A DNA stretch of 27,036 nucleotides from DAOPMC01 sp035392025 (lineage in GTDB: Bacteria > Bacillota_I > Bacilli_A > RF39 > UBA660): positions 1 through 27,036 of the forward strand of contig DAOPMC010000018.1 of assembly GCA_035392025.1 (NCBI GenBank). The letters run 5' to 3'. The notes under the pieces were generated by a model. That model searched no databases. It worked only from the letters and a program-made list of their open reading frames with translations, and was not told the DNA's origin. Numbering within the stretch: the stretch's first letter is position 1; the number at the start of each line of letters is the position of its first letter. A program made the translations under genes and the position numbers. Below, piece by piece: positions 15,025-23,747 of this stretch.

Positions 15025-15923
15025 TGGCTAGAAGAAGAATGTTTTCATTGGATATTGTGGATTTGGATGTATTTGTAGAAATGTCAGTAAATGCTAAATT
15101 ATTATATTATGAATTTGGTATGAGAGCTGACGATGATGGATTTGTTGGGAATCCTAAAAGGATCACATGTTTAGCTGGTTGTGACAATAATGATATTCAA
15201 GAATTGATAGATAACAAGTTTATTATTATGTTTTCAACGGGAGTAATAGTTATAAGACATTGGAAGATGAATAATCAATTACGTTCTGATAGATATAAAG
15301 AAACTTATCATTTATCAGAAAAAGATTTACTAACAATAAAAAATGAAACTTATGATCTTATGGATAACGAATGTCTACCAAATGACATACCATTGGTAAC
15401 CACAGTTAAGGATAGTATAGTTAAGAGTAGTATAGTAGAGAATAGTGAAGGTAAATTAAGTAAAGATAAGTTAAGCCAAGCCAAGATAAGTAAAGGAAAC
15501 AATATAGGCAATGATATTATTATGAAACAGATGGATACATTAAAATGTGAAGTATTATCTCAAAAAGAAATTATCTATATAAACATAGTTAATTATTTAA
15601 ATAAAAAAATTAATGCTAATTATAATAATAAAAGTTTAAAGACTAGATCTTTAATAGATTCTAGATTAAGTGAAGGTTATAAAGAAGAAGATTTTATTAT
15701 TGTAATAGATAAAAAAAGTAATGAATGGGTAAATACGGATATGTCTAAATATTTAAGACCAGAAACATTATTTAGTAATAAGTTTGAAAGCTATTTAAAT
15801 CAGCCTGAAATAAAACAAACAAAATCTTTAAATAATATATCTATGTCAGAAATAAATGAAGCAGTAAAAATAGAAAAAGAAAAGAAGGGAGAAACTGCTA
15901 ATGACACAATTACAATTTATTAG
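15024..15923 (+). CDS. Phage replisome organizer / replication initiator
   Basis: The 299-residue protein begins MARRRMFSLDIVDLDVF, followed by LLYYEFGMRADDDGFVGNPKRI, the hallmark of phage replication proteins with an N-terminal winged helix (residues 1-110). The C-terminal part (about 190-265) carries the conserved phage C-terminal domain pattern: LNKKINANY, SRLSEGYKEEDF, EWV and KYLRPETLF...KFESYLN. Such proteins bind the phage origin and recruit the host helicase with a dedicated loader, which is the next gene. The middle linker (about 130-158) is low-complexity (SIVKSSIVENSEGKLSKDKL) and its DNA contains short repeats that could be origin iterons. It overlaps the preceding gene by one base and the following gene by 23. 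Confidence 0.87.
   Translation: MARRRMFSLDIVDLDVFVEMSVNAKLLYYEFGMRADDDGFVGNPKRITCLAGCDNNDIQELIDNKFIIMFSTGVIVIRHWKMNNQLRSDRYKETYHLSEKDLLTIKNETYDLMDNECLPNDIPLVTTVKDSIVKSSIVENSEGKLSKDKLSQAKISKGNNIGNDIIMKQMDTLKCEVLSQKEIIYINIVNYLNKKINANYNNKSLKTRSLIDSRLSEGYKEEDFIIVIDKKSNEWVNTDMSKYLRPETLFSNKFESYLNQPEIKQTKSLNNISMSEINEAVKIEKEKKGETANDTITIY
15412..15495 (+). repeat. Short iteron-like repeats inside the replisome organizer gene
   Basis: AGTATAGT occurs twice (within 15412-15440) and AAGATAAGT twice (15463-15471 and 15483-15491), with AAGCC in tandem between. Phage initiator genes often contain their own origin, so this is a candidate replication origin, but the repeats also simply encode a Ser/Lys-rich linker. 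Confidence 0.35.
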
Positions 15924-16335
15924 TGGTATGAAGAAGTTAAGTAATTATTATTTTAAAGATATAACTAATGATCAAATAGTAGATTGGTATGACATGTTTA
16001 AAGAAGTTGAATTTGATATATTTGAACAAGCTATAAAAGAAATATCTCATGAAAGTAAATATATGCCTAATGCAAGCATACTATTTGAAAAGTGTTCATC
16101 TCTAAATAAAAACAATTTATGCGATCTAGTCAGATATATGTATGATCAGGGATATTTTCATCAAGGAGTAGAAAGATTATCTGATGAGCAAGCTAGTAGA
16201 AATTTAGATAAAACATTAATGTGGTTAGAAAAAGGGATAATACCTGGATTTCTTAAAGCAGATATGGAAGAGTATTTAACAAAATATAAAGAATCTAAAT
16301 TAACTAATGAAGAAAGACTTCAAATAAAATGTTAA
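15901..16335 (+). CDS. Replicative helicase loader/inhibitor, phage G39P-like
   Basis: The 144-residue protein has the G39P-type N-terminal pattern: FISGMKKLSNYYFKDITNDQIVDWYDMFKEVEFDIFEQAIKEI, then the KYMPNASILFEKC stretch (to about residue 62), and a charged, probably flexible C-terminal half. Family knowledge: such proteins load the DnaB-type replicative helicase at the phage origin and block its activity until delivery by the initiator. Position directly after the replisome organizer supports this. GAAGGGAG lies before ATG 15901. The last seven bases overlap the HNH gene start (ATGTTAA). Confidence 0.75.
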   Translation: MTQLQFISGMKKLSNYYFKDITNDQIVDWYDMFKEVEFDIFEQAIKEISHESKYMPNASILFEKCSSLNKNNLCDLVRYMYDQGYFHQGVERLSDEQASRNLDKTLMWLEKGIIPGFLKADMEEYLTKYKESKLTNEERLQIKC

Positions 16336-16706
16336 AATCATGTTCAATATGTGGTGGAATACATGATGAATCCAATATGTGTAAAAGACAATATAAAAAT
16401 AAAAAAGATACTATTGCTAGTAACTTTAGAAATAAAAATGTCTGGATAATAAAACGTGAACAAGTTAAAAAGAGAGATAAATATCTATGTCAAATGTGTT
16501 TAAAAAATAATATATATACATATAATAATATTCAAGTTCATCATATCATACCACTTGTGGAACAATATAGTGAAAGATTAGATAGTGACAATTTAATAAC
16601 ACTATGTTCTACACATCATAAAGATGCAGAGATGGGATATATTTCAAAAGAAGAATTATATAGTTTAATAGAGTCCCCCCCGAGGGTAAATAATCAAAAA
16701 ATATAG
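16329..16706 (+). CDS. HNH endonuclease, phage type
   Basis: The 125-residue protein has an N-terminal Cys pair (CSICG, residues 5-9), the structural pair CQMC (about 56-59), then VHHIIPL (catalytic His pair, about 75) and LITLCSTHHKDAE. That is a complete HNH (beta-beta-alpha metal) nuclease. In cos-type phages small HNH proteins next to the cos site stimulate terminase cleavage. Here no terminase follows, but the gene ends in a run of seven C's and GAGGG, as seen at such cos regions. It is the last gene of the rightward early operon before the cargo boundary. Confidence 0.9.
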   Translation: MLKSCSICGGIHDESNMCKRQYKNKKDTIASNFRNKNVWIIKREQVKKRDKYLCQMCLKNNIYTYNNIQVHHIIPLVEQYSERLDSDNLITLCSTHHKDAEMGYISKEELYSLIESPPRVNNQKI

Positions 16707-16804
16707 TTTTTTCCACACCAACAGCCCACCTACATTCACCCAATTATATATTTTCCGTGAGTTTTTTGGAAAATAGATTGTTAATAACTATAAAAAAATT
16801 ATAG
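16671..16804. other. C-rich cos-like tract and hairpins after the HNH gene
   Basis: CCCCCCC-GAGGG at 16675-16686 is strikingly G/C-rich in AT-rich DNA. It is followed by a cytosine-rich stretch (CCACACCAACAGCCCACC near 16713). Next come a dyad ATTTTCC/GGAAAAT (16750-16756 with 16768-16774) and a small stem CTATAA/TTATAG (16788-16804). A remnant phage cohesive-end or packaging site is possible; no gene lies in 16707-16855. Confidence 0.35.
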
Positions 16805-16832
16805 AAAGAAGTAAAAAATGAATAAATAAAAC

Positions 16833-16872
16833 AGAGTATTAGCTGAAGATAATAGTTAATACTCTATTTTTT
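16833..16872. terminator. Bidirectional terminator
   Basis: AGAGTATTA (16833-16841) pairs with TAATACTCT (16857-16865). A T-run follows rightward (ATTTTTTT), and leftward there is GTTTTATTT. It separates the phage-like early operon from the cargo and ends the leftward 107-residue gene, whose stop codon is in the stem. Confidence 0.8.
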
Positions 16873-17179
16873 TAAATTCTAAAGGTGACTCGTTAATAAT
16901 TACTAAAGCATATTTAATTCGTAACAATTTAAATACTTCTGCTTTAGTTTTTTCATAATCTTCACCAAATAAATTAATTAAATCTTTAGCAGAATTATAC
17001 TCCTGAATAAAAGTTGTTTCATACATAGCATTTCTATAATATGAATTAGCTATATAATAAGCAATAACCTCTGGCATTATATAACTTTCAACAAACTCAT
17101 CATAATTATCAATAAATGGCTTTAAAATTTTGTTAAATTCTTCAGCAGTAATATCTTCTCCGGTTTCTGGTCTAATCAT
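16856..17179 (-). CDS. Small acidic protein of unknown function
   Basis: I do not recognise this 107-residue protein. It is acidic, mostly helical in pattern, rich in Tyr and Glu, without membrane segments or known motifs (begins MIRPETGEDITAEEF). The start at 17179 is fixed by AGGAGG seven bases upstream on the minus strand. It has its own strand and terminator, lying between the phage-like early genes and the restriction operon and divergent from the latter. Such position is typical of accessory genes, for example a control protein or a small anti-phage or antitoxin gene, but nothing in the sequence shows which. Confidence 0.7.
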   Translation of the reverse strand: MIRPETGEDITAEEFNKILKPFIDNYDEFVESYIMPEVIAYYIANSYYRNAMYETTFIQEYNSAKDLINLFGEDYEKTKAEVFKLLRIKYALVIINESPLEFKKIEY

Positions 17180-17287
17180 AAATATTCCTCCTAACGTTGT
17201 ATTAATCACTTAAGTTTAAAAATATTGCAAGTCCAATTCAAAATATTGGGAAATTTTGGGCAGATTTAAACTAAAATAACATTATTA

Positions 17288-17310
17288 TGTTATAATTATT
17301 ACAAGAGGTG
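17288..17310 (+). promoter_or_regulatory. Extended -10 promoter of the five-gene defence operon
   Basis: TGT-TATAAT (17288-17296) is an extended -10 element; no good -35 is seen at 17 bases. AGAGGTG (17304-17310) is the ribosome binding site that favours ATG 17316 over GTG 17310. No other promoter is apparent until the end of the operon. Confidence 0.6.
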
Positions 17311-17315
17311 TGACT

Positions 17316-20300
17316 ATGATTAAAACAATAAATAATCAAACCAACAAATTGGGCGATGACTTAAAAGATACTATAAAACCTAATTCTAAATTACAAGTCT
17401 GCGCTTCAATTTTTTCAATGTATGGATTTGAATCTTTGAAAAAAGAATTAAATAAAATTGATTCTTTAAAATTTATTTTTACTGATCCTACTTTTGTAAA
17501 ATCAGTATCAAGCAAAAAAGAGTCAAGAGAATTTGAAATAGGATCCAATAATCGTGAAAAATCAATTAATGGCTCTGAATTTGAAGTAAGATTAAAAAAT
17601 GAATTAAATGGAAAAGCAATTGCTAAGGAATGTGCTGATTGGATTAAAAAAAAGGTTCAATTCAAAAGTAATGTAAATTTTAATCCGATAAATAAATTCA
17701 TTAATATTGAATCAACTGGAGGAATATTAAACAAGGATAGAAGTACTACTTATTTGAATGTTAATGAATTTAATACGGTTGGATTTGGATATGAAAAGGG
17801 TAATAGTTTATTTACACCAGTTACGAAGATTGATAATGATTATGAAATGACTAAATATTATATTCAATCTTTTAATGAATTATGGAATGATAAAAACAAT
17901 TTTACAGATGTGACAAATGAAGTAGTAAATTTTATATCGGATTTATATAAGGAAAACTCTCCAGAATTTATTTATTATGTTACTTTATATAATATTTTTA
18001 GTGAGTTTTTGGAAGATATTTCAGAAGATGATTTAGCAAATGATAAAACAGGATTTAAAAATTCTGTTATATGGAATACATTATATGATTTTCAAAAGGA
18101 TGCTGCCTTGGGAATCATTAATAAACTAGAAAGATATAATGGATGTATATTAGCGGATAGTGTTGGTTTAGGTAAAACATTTACAGCACTAGCTGTTATG
18201 AAATATTATCAAGAAAGAAATAAAAGCATATTAGTTCTTTGCCCTAAAAAACTAAGTGAAAACTGGAATACCTTTAAAACAAATTATAAAGATAATTTAT
18301 TACAAGCAGATAGATTTAATTATGATGTTTTATTTCATACTGATTTATCTAGAAAAAAAGGTATGTCAAATGGAAATGATTTAAGTAGAATTAATTGGGG
18401 AAATTATGATTTGGTTGTTATCGATGAATCTCACAATTTTAGAAATAATAGTGCCAGAAATGATAGAGAAACAAGATATGATAGATTAATGAATGAAGTT
18501 ATGAAATCAGGAGTAAAAACAAAGGTTTTAATGCTTTCGGCTACTCCAGTTAATAACAGATTTACAGATTTAAAAAATCAATTAGCTTTAGCTTATGAAG
18601 GACAGACTGATAAAGTTGATGAAAAAATTAACGATACTAAGTCAATTGATACAATATTGAAAAATGCTCAAAGCGCATTTAATGAATGGGCAAAATTAGA
18701 TACTGAAGAAAGAACAAGTCAAGAATTATTAAAAAGGTTAAACACAAATTTTGATTTCTTTAAATTGTTAGATAGTGTTACTATTGCTCGAAGTAGAAAA
18801 CACATTGAAAAATATTATAATATGAATGAAATAGGAAAATTTCCAGAAAGATTAAAGCCAATAAGCATTAGTTCGGAGATAACAGATATTCCTGATTTTA
18901 TGTCTGTTAAAGAAATATCTGAAACACTAATGAAATTAAATATGTGTGTATATGCTCCATTCGATTATATTTTGGATAACAGATTATCATTTTACGAAGA
19001 TAAATATGATATTGAAGTAAAAGGTGGCAAGTCAACACTTCACCAAGCTGATCGTGAACGAAGTCTTAAAATATTGATGAGAATTAATTTATTAAAAAGA
19101 TTAGAAAGCTCAGTAGAATCCTTTAGGCTAACACTTAATAAAATAATAACTCAAATTGATAATGTATTATTATCAATAGAAAATTTTGAAAAAAATGGTG
19201 TTAATCAACAATATGATGAAATAGAGGTAACTAACATTAATACCGATGATGATATTGATGAAATAATAGATAATGAATTTAGCATTGGAACGAAGGTAAA
19301 AATTGATTTAAAAGATATAAATACTTTAGGATGGAAAGAAGATTTATTATTATATTCTAATTTATTAAAATCATTACTAAATGAAATGAATCAAGTTACT
19401 CCAGATAGAGATTCAAAATTACAAAAACTAATTGAACTTATTTCTAATAAAGTTGAAAAGCCAATTAATGATGATAATAAGAAAGTTATTATATTTAGTG
19501 CGTTTGCTGATACAGTAAATTATATTTATAAAAATATATCATTACCATTAAAGCAAAAATATAATTTAGATTCTGCAAAAATTACTGGTGGAGGTACAAA
19601 TGATTGCACCTTAAATATTAATAAAGAGTTTAATAACTTATTAATTAATTTTTCTCCTAAATCTAAACATAGAGATGTTATACTTCCTGAAGCAAAGGAA
19701 GAAATAGAAATATTAGTTGCTACTGACTGTATAAGTGAAGGACAAAATTTACAAGATTGTGATTATTTAATAAATTATGATATACATTGGAATCCAGTTA
19801 GAATAATTCAAAGATTTGGCCGTATCGATAGAATTGGTTCCGATAATAAAATTATTCAATTAGTTAATTTCTGGCCAAATATGAATTTGGATGATTATAT
19901 TAATTTGAAAAATAGAGTAGAAAACAGAATGCTTATGCTAGATATTTCTGGAACTGGTGAAGATAATGTACTTACAAATAAATCAAGTGATATAGAGTAC
20001 AGGAAAGAACAACTAAAAAAATTACAAGAAGAAGTAGTAGATTTAGAAGATATGAATTCAGGTATTTCAATTACTGATTTAGGATTAAATGATTTTAGAA
20101 TGGATTTAGTTGAATATGTAAAACATAATGGGGAATTAAATAAAGTTCCTACTGGAATGAATTCAGTTGTTTTAGCAGATTCATCTAAAGGAATAGAAAA
20201 AGGTGTTATTTATATTTTAAAAAACATTAATAATGAAGTTAATATAGATAATATGAATCAATTACATCCATTTTATTTAGTTTATATAAAAGAAGATGGG

Positions 20301-20597
20301 ACTATATATTCAAATCATCTAAATGTTAAAAATACATTGGATATTTTAAGAAGCGTTTCAAAAGGACATCCTGAACCTATAACGGAAGCCTATAAGAAGT
20401 TTAATGAAGAAACAGATGACGGTAAAAATATGAAAGAATTTTCTGCATTATTAAATGAAAGTATTAATTCAATAATTAATATAAAAGAAGAAAACGATAT
20501 TGATAGTTTATTTAGAAAAGGCGGAACTACAATGCTAAAAAATAATATTAAAGGTCTAGAAGACTTTGAATTAATTTCATTTATGGTGGTGATATAA
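17316..20597 (+). CDS. PLD-like domain / SNF2-type helicase (defence associated)
   Basis: The 1093-residue protein has an N-terminal phospholipase-D-like region (about residues 20-170) beginning SKLQVCASIFSMYGFESLKKEL. A superfamily 2, SNF2-like helicase follows: ADSVGLGKTFTALAVM (Walker A, about 279), VVIDESHNFRN (DEAH-type box, about 369), MLSATPVNNRFTDLK (about 407), VATDCISEGQNLQDCD, and QRFGRIDRIG (motif VI, about 831). It is presumably a DNA translocase that patrols or remodels DNA. The usual HxK catalytic motif of PLD nucleases is not visible; where it is expected the protein reads TTYLNVNEFNTVGF, so the domain may be structural. It is the first gene of a tightly overlapping operon (stop and next start share a base, TAATG) with DUF4391, a small membrane-type protein and type III Mod/Res. 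It resembles DISARM DrmD only in being a SNF2-like helicase. Confidence 0.88.
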   Translation: MIKTINNQTNKLGDDLKDTIKPNSKLQVCASIFSMYGFESLKKELNKIDSLKFIFTDPTFVKSVSSKKESREFEIGSNNREKSINGSEFEVRLKNELNGKAIAKECADWIKKKVQFKSNVNFNPINKFINIESTGGILNKDRSTTYLNVNEFNTVGFGYEKGNSLFTPVTKIDNDYEMTKYYIQSFNELWNDKNNFTDVTNEVVNFISDLYKENSPEFIYYVTLYNIFSEFLEDISEDDLANDKTGFKNSVIWNTLYDFQKDAALGIINKLERYNGCILADSVGLGKTFTALAVMKYYQERNKSILVLCPKKLSENWNTFKTNYKDNLLQADRFNYDVLFHTDLSRKKGMSNGNDLSRINWGNYDLVVIDESHNFRNNSARNDRETRYDRLMNEVMKSGVKTKVLMLSATPVNNRFTDLKNQLALAYEGQTDKVDEKINDTKSIDTILKNAQSAFNEWAKLDTEERTSQELLKRLNTNFDFFKLLDSVTIARSRKHIEKYYNMNEIGKFPERLKPISISSEITDIPDFMSVKEISETLMKLNMCVYAPFDYILDNRLSFYEDKYDIEVKGGKSTLHQADRERSLKILMRINLLKRLESSVESFRLTLNKIITQIDNVLLSIENFEKNGVNQQYDEIEVTNINTDDDIDEIIDNEFSIGTKVKIDLKDINTLGWKEDLLLYSNLLKSLLNEMNQVTPDRDSKLQKLIELISNKVEKPINDDNKKVIIFSAFADTVNYIYKNISLPLKQKYNLDSAKITGGGTNDCTLNINKEFNNLLINFSPKSKHRDVILPEAKEEIEILVATDCISEGQNLQDCDYLINYDIHWNPVRIIQRFGRIDRIGSDNKIIQLVNFWPNMNLDDYINLKNRVENRMLMLDISGTGEDNVLTNKSSDIEYRKEQLKKLQEEVVDLEDMNSGISITDLGLNDFRMDLVEYVKHNGELNKVPTGMNSVVLADSSKGIEKGVIYILKNINNEVNIDNMNQLHPFYLVYIKEDGTIYSNHLNVKNTLDILRSVSKGHPEPITEAYKKFNEETDDGKNMKEFSALLNESINSIINIKEENDIDSLFRKGGTTMLKNNIKGLEDFELISFMVVI

Positions 20598-21202
20598 TGT
20601 TTGAATTGCCTAAAAGTTGTTTAGTTAATAAATTTATTCCTAAAAAAACTTTTTATGAAAAGCTAAATATTGCTACTTCTATTAAAGATGAATTTATTAA
20701 TATAGTTGATAAAATAACTTGGCTATATAAAATTTCGGAGGATACTATTAATATTAGTAAAACAGAAGAAGTAGAAGAAATAGAAATCTTTCAGATAGAT
20801 TTAAAAGAAAAAAAGATTCCACAAAATGTTATTAAAATAATATCAAAAGCAATTCCATATAAAATATTATTTGTGTTAAAATATAATCAAGATGTTTGTT
20901 ATTTAGTTAATCTCGATAGTAATTATTGTACTAATTGGAATGAGGATATAATAATTGAATTTAAAGGATTTAGTTTGGAAAATATTTATCAAAATATTGT
21001 TAAACAAATAATACATGAAACTGACAATTCAAATAATTTTAATGATATAATAAATAATGTAAATGAAAAAGAAAGACTTTTAAAAGAAATTAGTAAAATA
21101 AAAAATCTGATTTTAAGAGAAAAACAATTTAATAAGAAAGTAGAATTAAATCAAACATTAAGTAAATTGAAAAAAGAAATGGAGGAATTATATAATGACT
21201 GA
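20597..21202 (+). CDS. DUF4391 domain protein
   Basis: The 201-residue protein matches DUF4391 in pattern: N-terminal LPKSCLVNKFIPKKTFYEK, then ITWLYKISEDTINI, IEIFQIDLKEKKIP and AIPYKILFVLKYNQDVCYLVN. The C-terminal third (about 145-200) is a charged coiled coil (KERLLKEISKIKNLILREK). The biochemical role is unknown; in genomes I recall, DUF4391 genes lie between a PLD/SNF2 helicase and a type III methyltransferase, as here, which suggests an adaptor or regulator of that complex. It starts on the last base of the helicase stop and overlaps the next gene by eight bases. It is the only apparently intact gene here ending in TGA. Confidence 0.85.
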   Translation: MFELPKSCLVNKFIPKKTFYEKLNIATSIKDEFINIVDKITWLYKISEDTINISKTEEVEEIEIFQIDLKEKKIPQNVIKIISKAIPYKILFVLKYNQDVCYLVNLDSNYCTNWNEDIIIEFKGFSLENIYQNIVKQIIHETDNSNNFNDIINNVNEKERLLKEISKIKNLILREKQFNKKVELNQTLSKLKKEMEELYND

Positions 21203-21884
21203 AAAAAATTTAAAAACTAATAAGATGGATATAGTTGTATCGGCTACATCGGCGACACTTGGATTGATTCCGTATGTTGGTGGATTTTTATCTGAAATAA
21301 TTCAAAATGTAATTCCTAATCAAAGACAAGATAGAATTGTTAAATTTATAACAAGTTTAAATGAAGAATTAGAGCAAATGAAAATTTCTCAGGAAGAATT
21401 AAAAGAAAAATATTTAAATTTAAGATATTGTAATTTTACTTATAGTTGCTTCAGATATGTATGCAATGAAGTATATGATGAAAAAATAAATTATTATAAG
21501 CATCTTTTATTAGATGCAATTAGTAAAGATGAGTCTAATTTAATTCATTTGGAAAGAATTTTAAATATCTTGTCAAAATTAGATTATTATGAAATCCAAT
21601 ATTTAAGATTTTATTCTGATTGTAATCTAGGTGGAACTGAAATTATGAATGATGTTGTTAATAAAATAGGATTCAATATTTTACAGCCATCATATTATAT
21701 GGGAATGCAACAAGATAAAATGGATGAGGAAACTTACAAACAAATAACATTAAACAATTTATGTAATGAAGGACTATTGGCAAGAGAAATAAAAATTTCT
21801 GGAAGAACAGAAAGATATAGTTATAAAATAACAACCTTAGGGAGATTAATATTAAGAAAGATTGGTGCTGAGAATAATGAATAA
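21195..21884 (+). CDS. Unnamed defence-operon protein: N-terminal hydrophobic segment, coiled coil, C-terminal winged helix
   Basis: I cannot name this 229-residue family. Residues 12-40 form a glycine- and alanine-rich hydrophobic segment (VSATSATLGLIPYVGGFLSEII) with small-residue spacing suited to membrane insertion or helix packing. Then comes PNQRQDRIVKFI and a coiled coil (about 50-75, LNEELEQMKISQEELKEKY). A helical middle follows (about 78-140), and the C-terminal 60 residues look like a winged helix (LNNLCNEGLLAREIKISGRTERYSYKITTLGRLIL). Similar short proteins with a PxxGGxLxE-type start and an NQRxDR motif occur in defence islands to my memory. It is coupled on both sides (eight-base overlaps with DUF4391 and mod), so it is stoichiometric with the restriction system. 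A membrane effector or DNA-binding regulator are the two main possibilities. Confidence 0.8.
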   Translation: MTEKNLKTNKMDIVVSATSATLGLIPYVGGFLSEIIQNVIPNQRQDRIVKFITSLNEELEQMKISQEELKEKYLNLRYCNFTYSCFRYVCNEVYDEKINYYKHLLLDAISKDESNLIHLERILNILSKLDYYEIQYLRFYSDCNLGGTEIMNDVVNKIGFNILQPSYYMGMQQDKMDEETYKQITLNNLCNEGLLAREIKISGRTERYSYKITTLGRLILRKIGAENNE

Positions 21885-23724
21885 ATTAGATTTAGAATCA
21901 ACAAATATTGTTGAAGAAAATATTGAAAAGATTGGTGCATTATTTCCTAATACAGTAGTAGAAACAAATGAGGGATTACAAATTGATTTTGATTTGTTAA
22001 AGCAAGAATTATCAAAAAATATTGTGGAAGGAAACAAAGAAAAATATCAATTAACTTGGCCTGGTAAAAAAGAAGCTATTGTTAATGCTAATACACCAAC
22101 TACAAAAACGCTAAGACCTTTAAAAGATAAATCAGTTGATTTTGATAATACTCAAAATATTTACATTGAGGGTGATAATTTAGAAGCACTTAAAATATTG
22201 CAAGAATCATATTTAAATAAAATTAAATGTATTTACATAGATCCACCATATAATACTGGAAATGATTTTATATATAATGATAATTTTAATAAGTCAGTGG
22301 AAGACGAACTAAAAGAATCTGGGCAAATAGATGAAGAAGGAAACAGATTGGTTGTTAATAATCTGTCTAATGGTAGGTTTCATAGTGACTGGTTATCAAT
22401 GATGTATTCACGATTAAAATTAGCGAGAAATTTATTGACAGAAGATGGAGTTATTTTTATTTCAATAGATAGTAATGAAAGTTCAAATTTAAAAAGAATA
22501 TGTGATGATATATTTGGCGAAAATAATTTTATTGTTGACTTTATATGGGAAAAACACAAAGCTCCAAAGAATGACAATAAGTATGTTACATTTAATCATG
22601 AATTTGTTTTAATGTATGGAAAAAGTAAAGAATTATTTAATATTATAAAAGATACTAGAGATGATAATAACTTAGATAAATTTAAGAATGAAGATAATGA
22701 TCCTAGGGGTGTTTGGATAAGTGGGCCTCTTTTAGCTCCAACTTTTTCCAGTACCACGGTGTATGAAATAGAAAAGCCAAATGGAGAAAAAATATTGCCA
22801 CCATCTGGAAAATGTTGGGCATATGGAGAGGAAAAATATAAAAGCCTTGTAGCAGATGACAGAATTTGGTTTGGAAAAGATGGTTGTAATACCCCGAGAA
22901 TAAAAAGATTTTTAAAAGAATTACCTGATGGAATTGTTCCAAGAAGTATTTTATTCCACGATATTGTTGGTGGTAATCAAAAAGCAGCAAATGAATTGCA
23001 AAAATTGTTTGATAATAAAAAAGTATTTGATTATTCAAAACCGGTTAACATGATAAAATATCTAATAAGCAAGCTATGTATAAAACAGGATATAATATTA
23101 GACTTTTTTTCTGGATCTTCAACAACGGCTCATTCAGTCACCCTATTAAATTCAGAAGATAATGGAAATAGAAAATTTATTATGGTACAACTACCTGAAA
23201 AATGTGATGAGAAAACCGAGGCATTTAAAAGCGGATATAAAACAATTTGTGATATAGGTGAAGAAAGAATTCGAAGAGCTGGTAAAAAAATTAAAGAAGA
23301 AACTAATGCTGGTATAGATTATGGTTTTAGAGTTTATAAAATAGATGATTCTATTATGAAAGATGTTTATTATACTCCAAGTGATATAAATCAATCACAA
23401 TTATCTTTATTTGAAACTAATATTAAAGAAGATAGAACAGCTGATGATATATTAACTCATGTTATGCTTGATCTAGGGTTAACTTTAGATTTGAAAGTAG
23501 AAGAAAAAAATATTTTGAATAATAAAGTTTATTATGTGGCAGATAATTCTTTAGTAGCTTGTTTTGATGAAAATATTGATATTAATATAATTAATGAAAT
23601 TTGTAAATGTAAACCATTAAAGGTTGTATTTAGAGAGTTATGTTTTAAAACTGATAATGATAAAATAAACATATCAGAACGTATTAAAAAGTTATCTCCT
23701 GAAACTGAGATAAATGTTATATAA
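21877..23724 (+). CDS. mod: Type III restriction-modification methyltransferase (Mod)
   Basis: The 615-residue Mod subunit would methylate adenine N6 on one strand of an asymmetric site and supply target recognition for the Mod-Res complex. The beta-class order is clear: DNLEALKILQESY just before DPPYNTGNDFIYND (catalytic DPPY, about residue 121), then the target-recognition region (about 195-390, starting after FIWEKHKAPKN). The SAM-binding motif DFFSGSSTTAHSV (about 409) follows. The C-terminus ends in the typical ISERIKKLSPETEINVI. ATG 21877 is chosen over GTG 21862 because it gives an eight-base overlap (ATGAATAA) and a normal Mod N-terminus. No simple-sequence repeat suggesting phase variation is seen. 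Length is normal for the family. Confidence 0.95.
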   Translation: MNKLDLESTNIVEENIEKIGALFPNTVVETNEGLQIDFDLLKQELSKNIVEGNKEKYQLTWPGKKEAIVNANTPTTKTLRPLKDKSVDFDNTQNIYIEGDNLEALKILQESYLNKIKCIYIDPPYNTGNDFIYNDNFNKSVEDELKESGQIDEEGNRLVVNNLSNGRFHSDWLSMMYSRLKLARNLLTEDGVIFISIDSNESSNLKRICDDIFGENNFIVDFIWEKHKAPKNDNKYVTFNHEFVLMYGKSKELFNIIKDTRDDNNLDKFKNEDNDPRGVWISGPLLAPTFSSTTVYEIEKPNGEKILPPSGKCWAYGEEKYKSLVADDRIWFGKDGCNTPRIKRFLKELPDGIVPRSILFHDIVGGNQKAANELQKLFDNKKVFDYSKPVNMIKYLISKLCIKQDIILDFFSGSSTTAHSVTLLNSEDNGNRKFIMVQLPEKCDEKTEAFKSGYKTICDIGEERIRRAGKKIKEETNAGIDYGFRVYKIDDSIMKDVYYTPSDINQSQLSLFETNIKEDRTADDILTHVMLDLGLTLDLKVEEKNILNNKVYYVADNSLVACFDENIDINIINEICKCKPLKVVFRELCFKTDNDKINISERIKKLSPETEINVI

Positions 23725-23747
23725 AAATATAAAGGAGGTGAACATCT

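Noticed and set aside
20597..21202. TGA read as tryptophan (mollicute code 4)
   Set aside because: Only one intact gene ends in TGA and reading through would add just four residues. However, all long genes are complete with TGG as tryptophan and none is interrupted by TGA, so the standard code fits.
22703..23038. A 111-residue minus-strand frame inside mod
   Set aside because: Shadow of the methyltransferase gene, without start signals or a recognisable domain. The other antisense frames within nifJ, recG, mod and res are rejected for the same reason.
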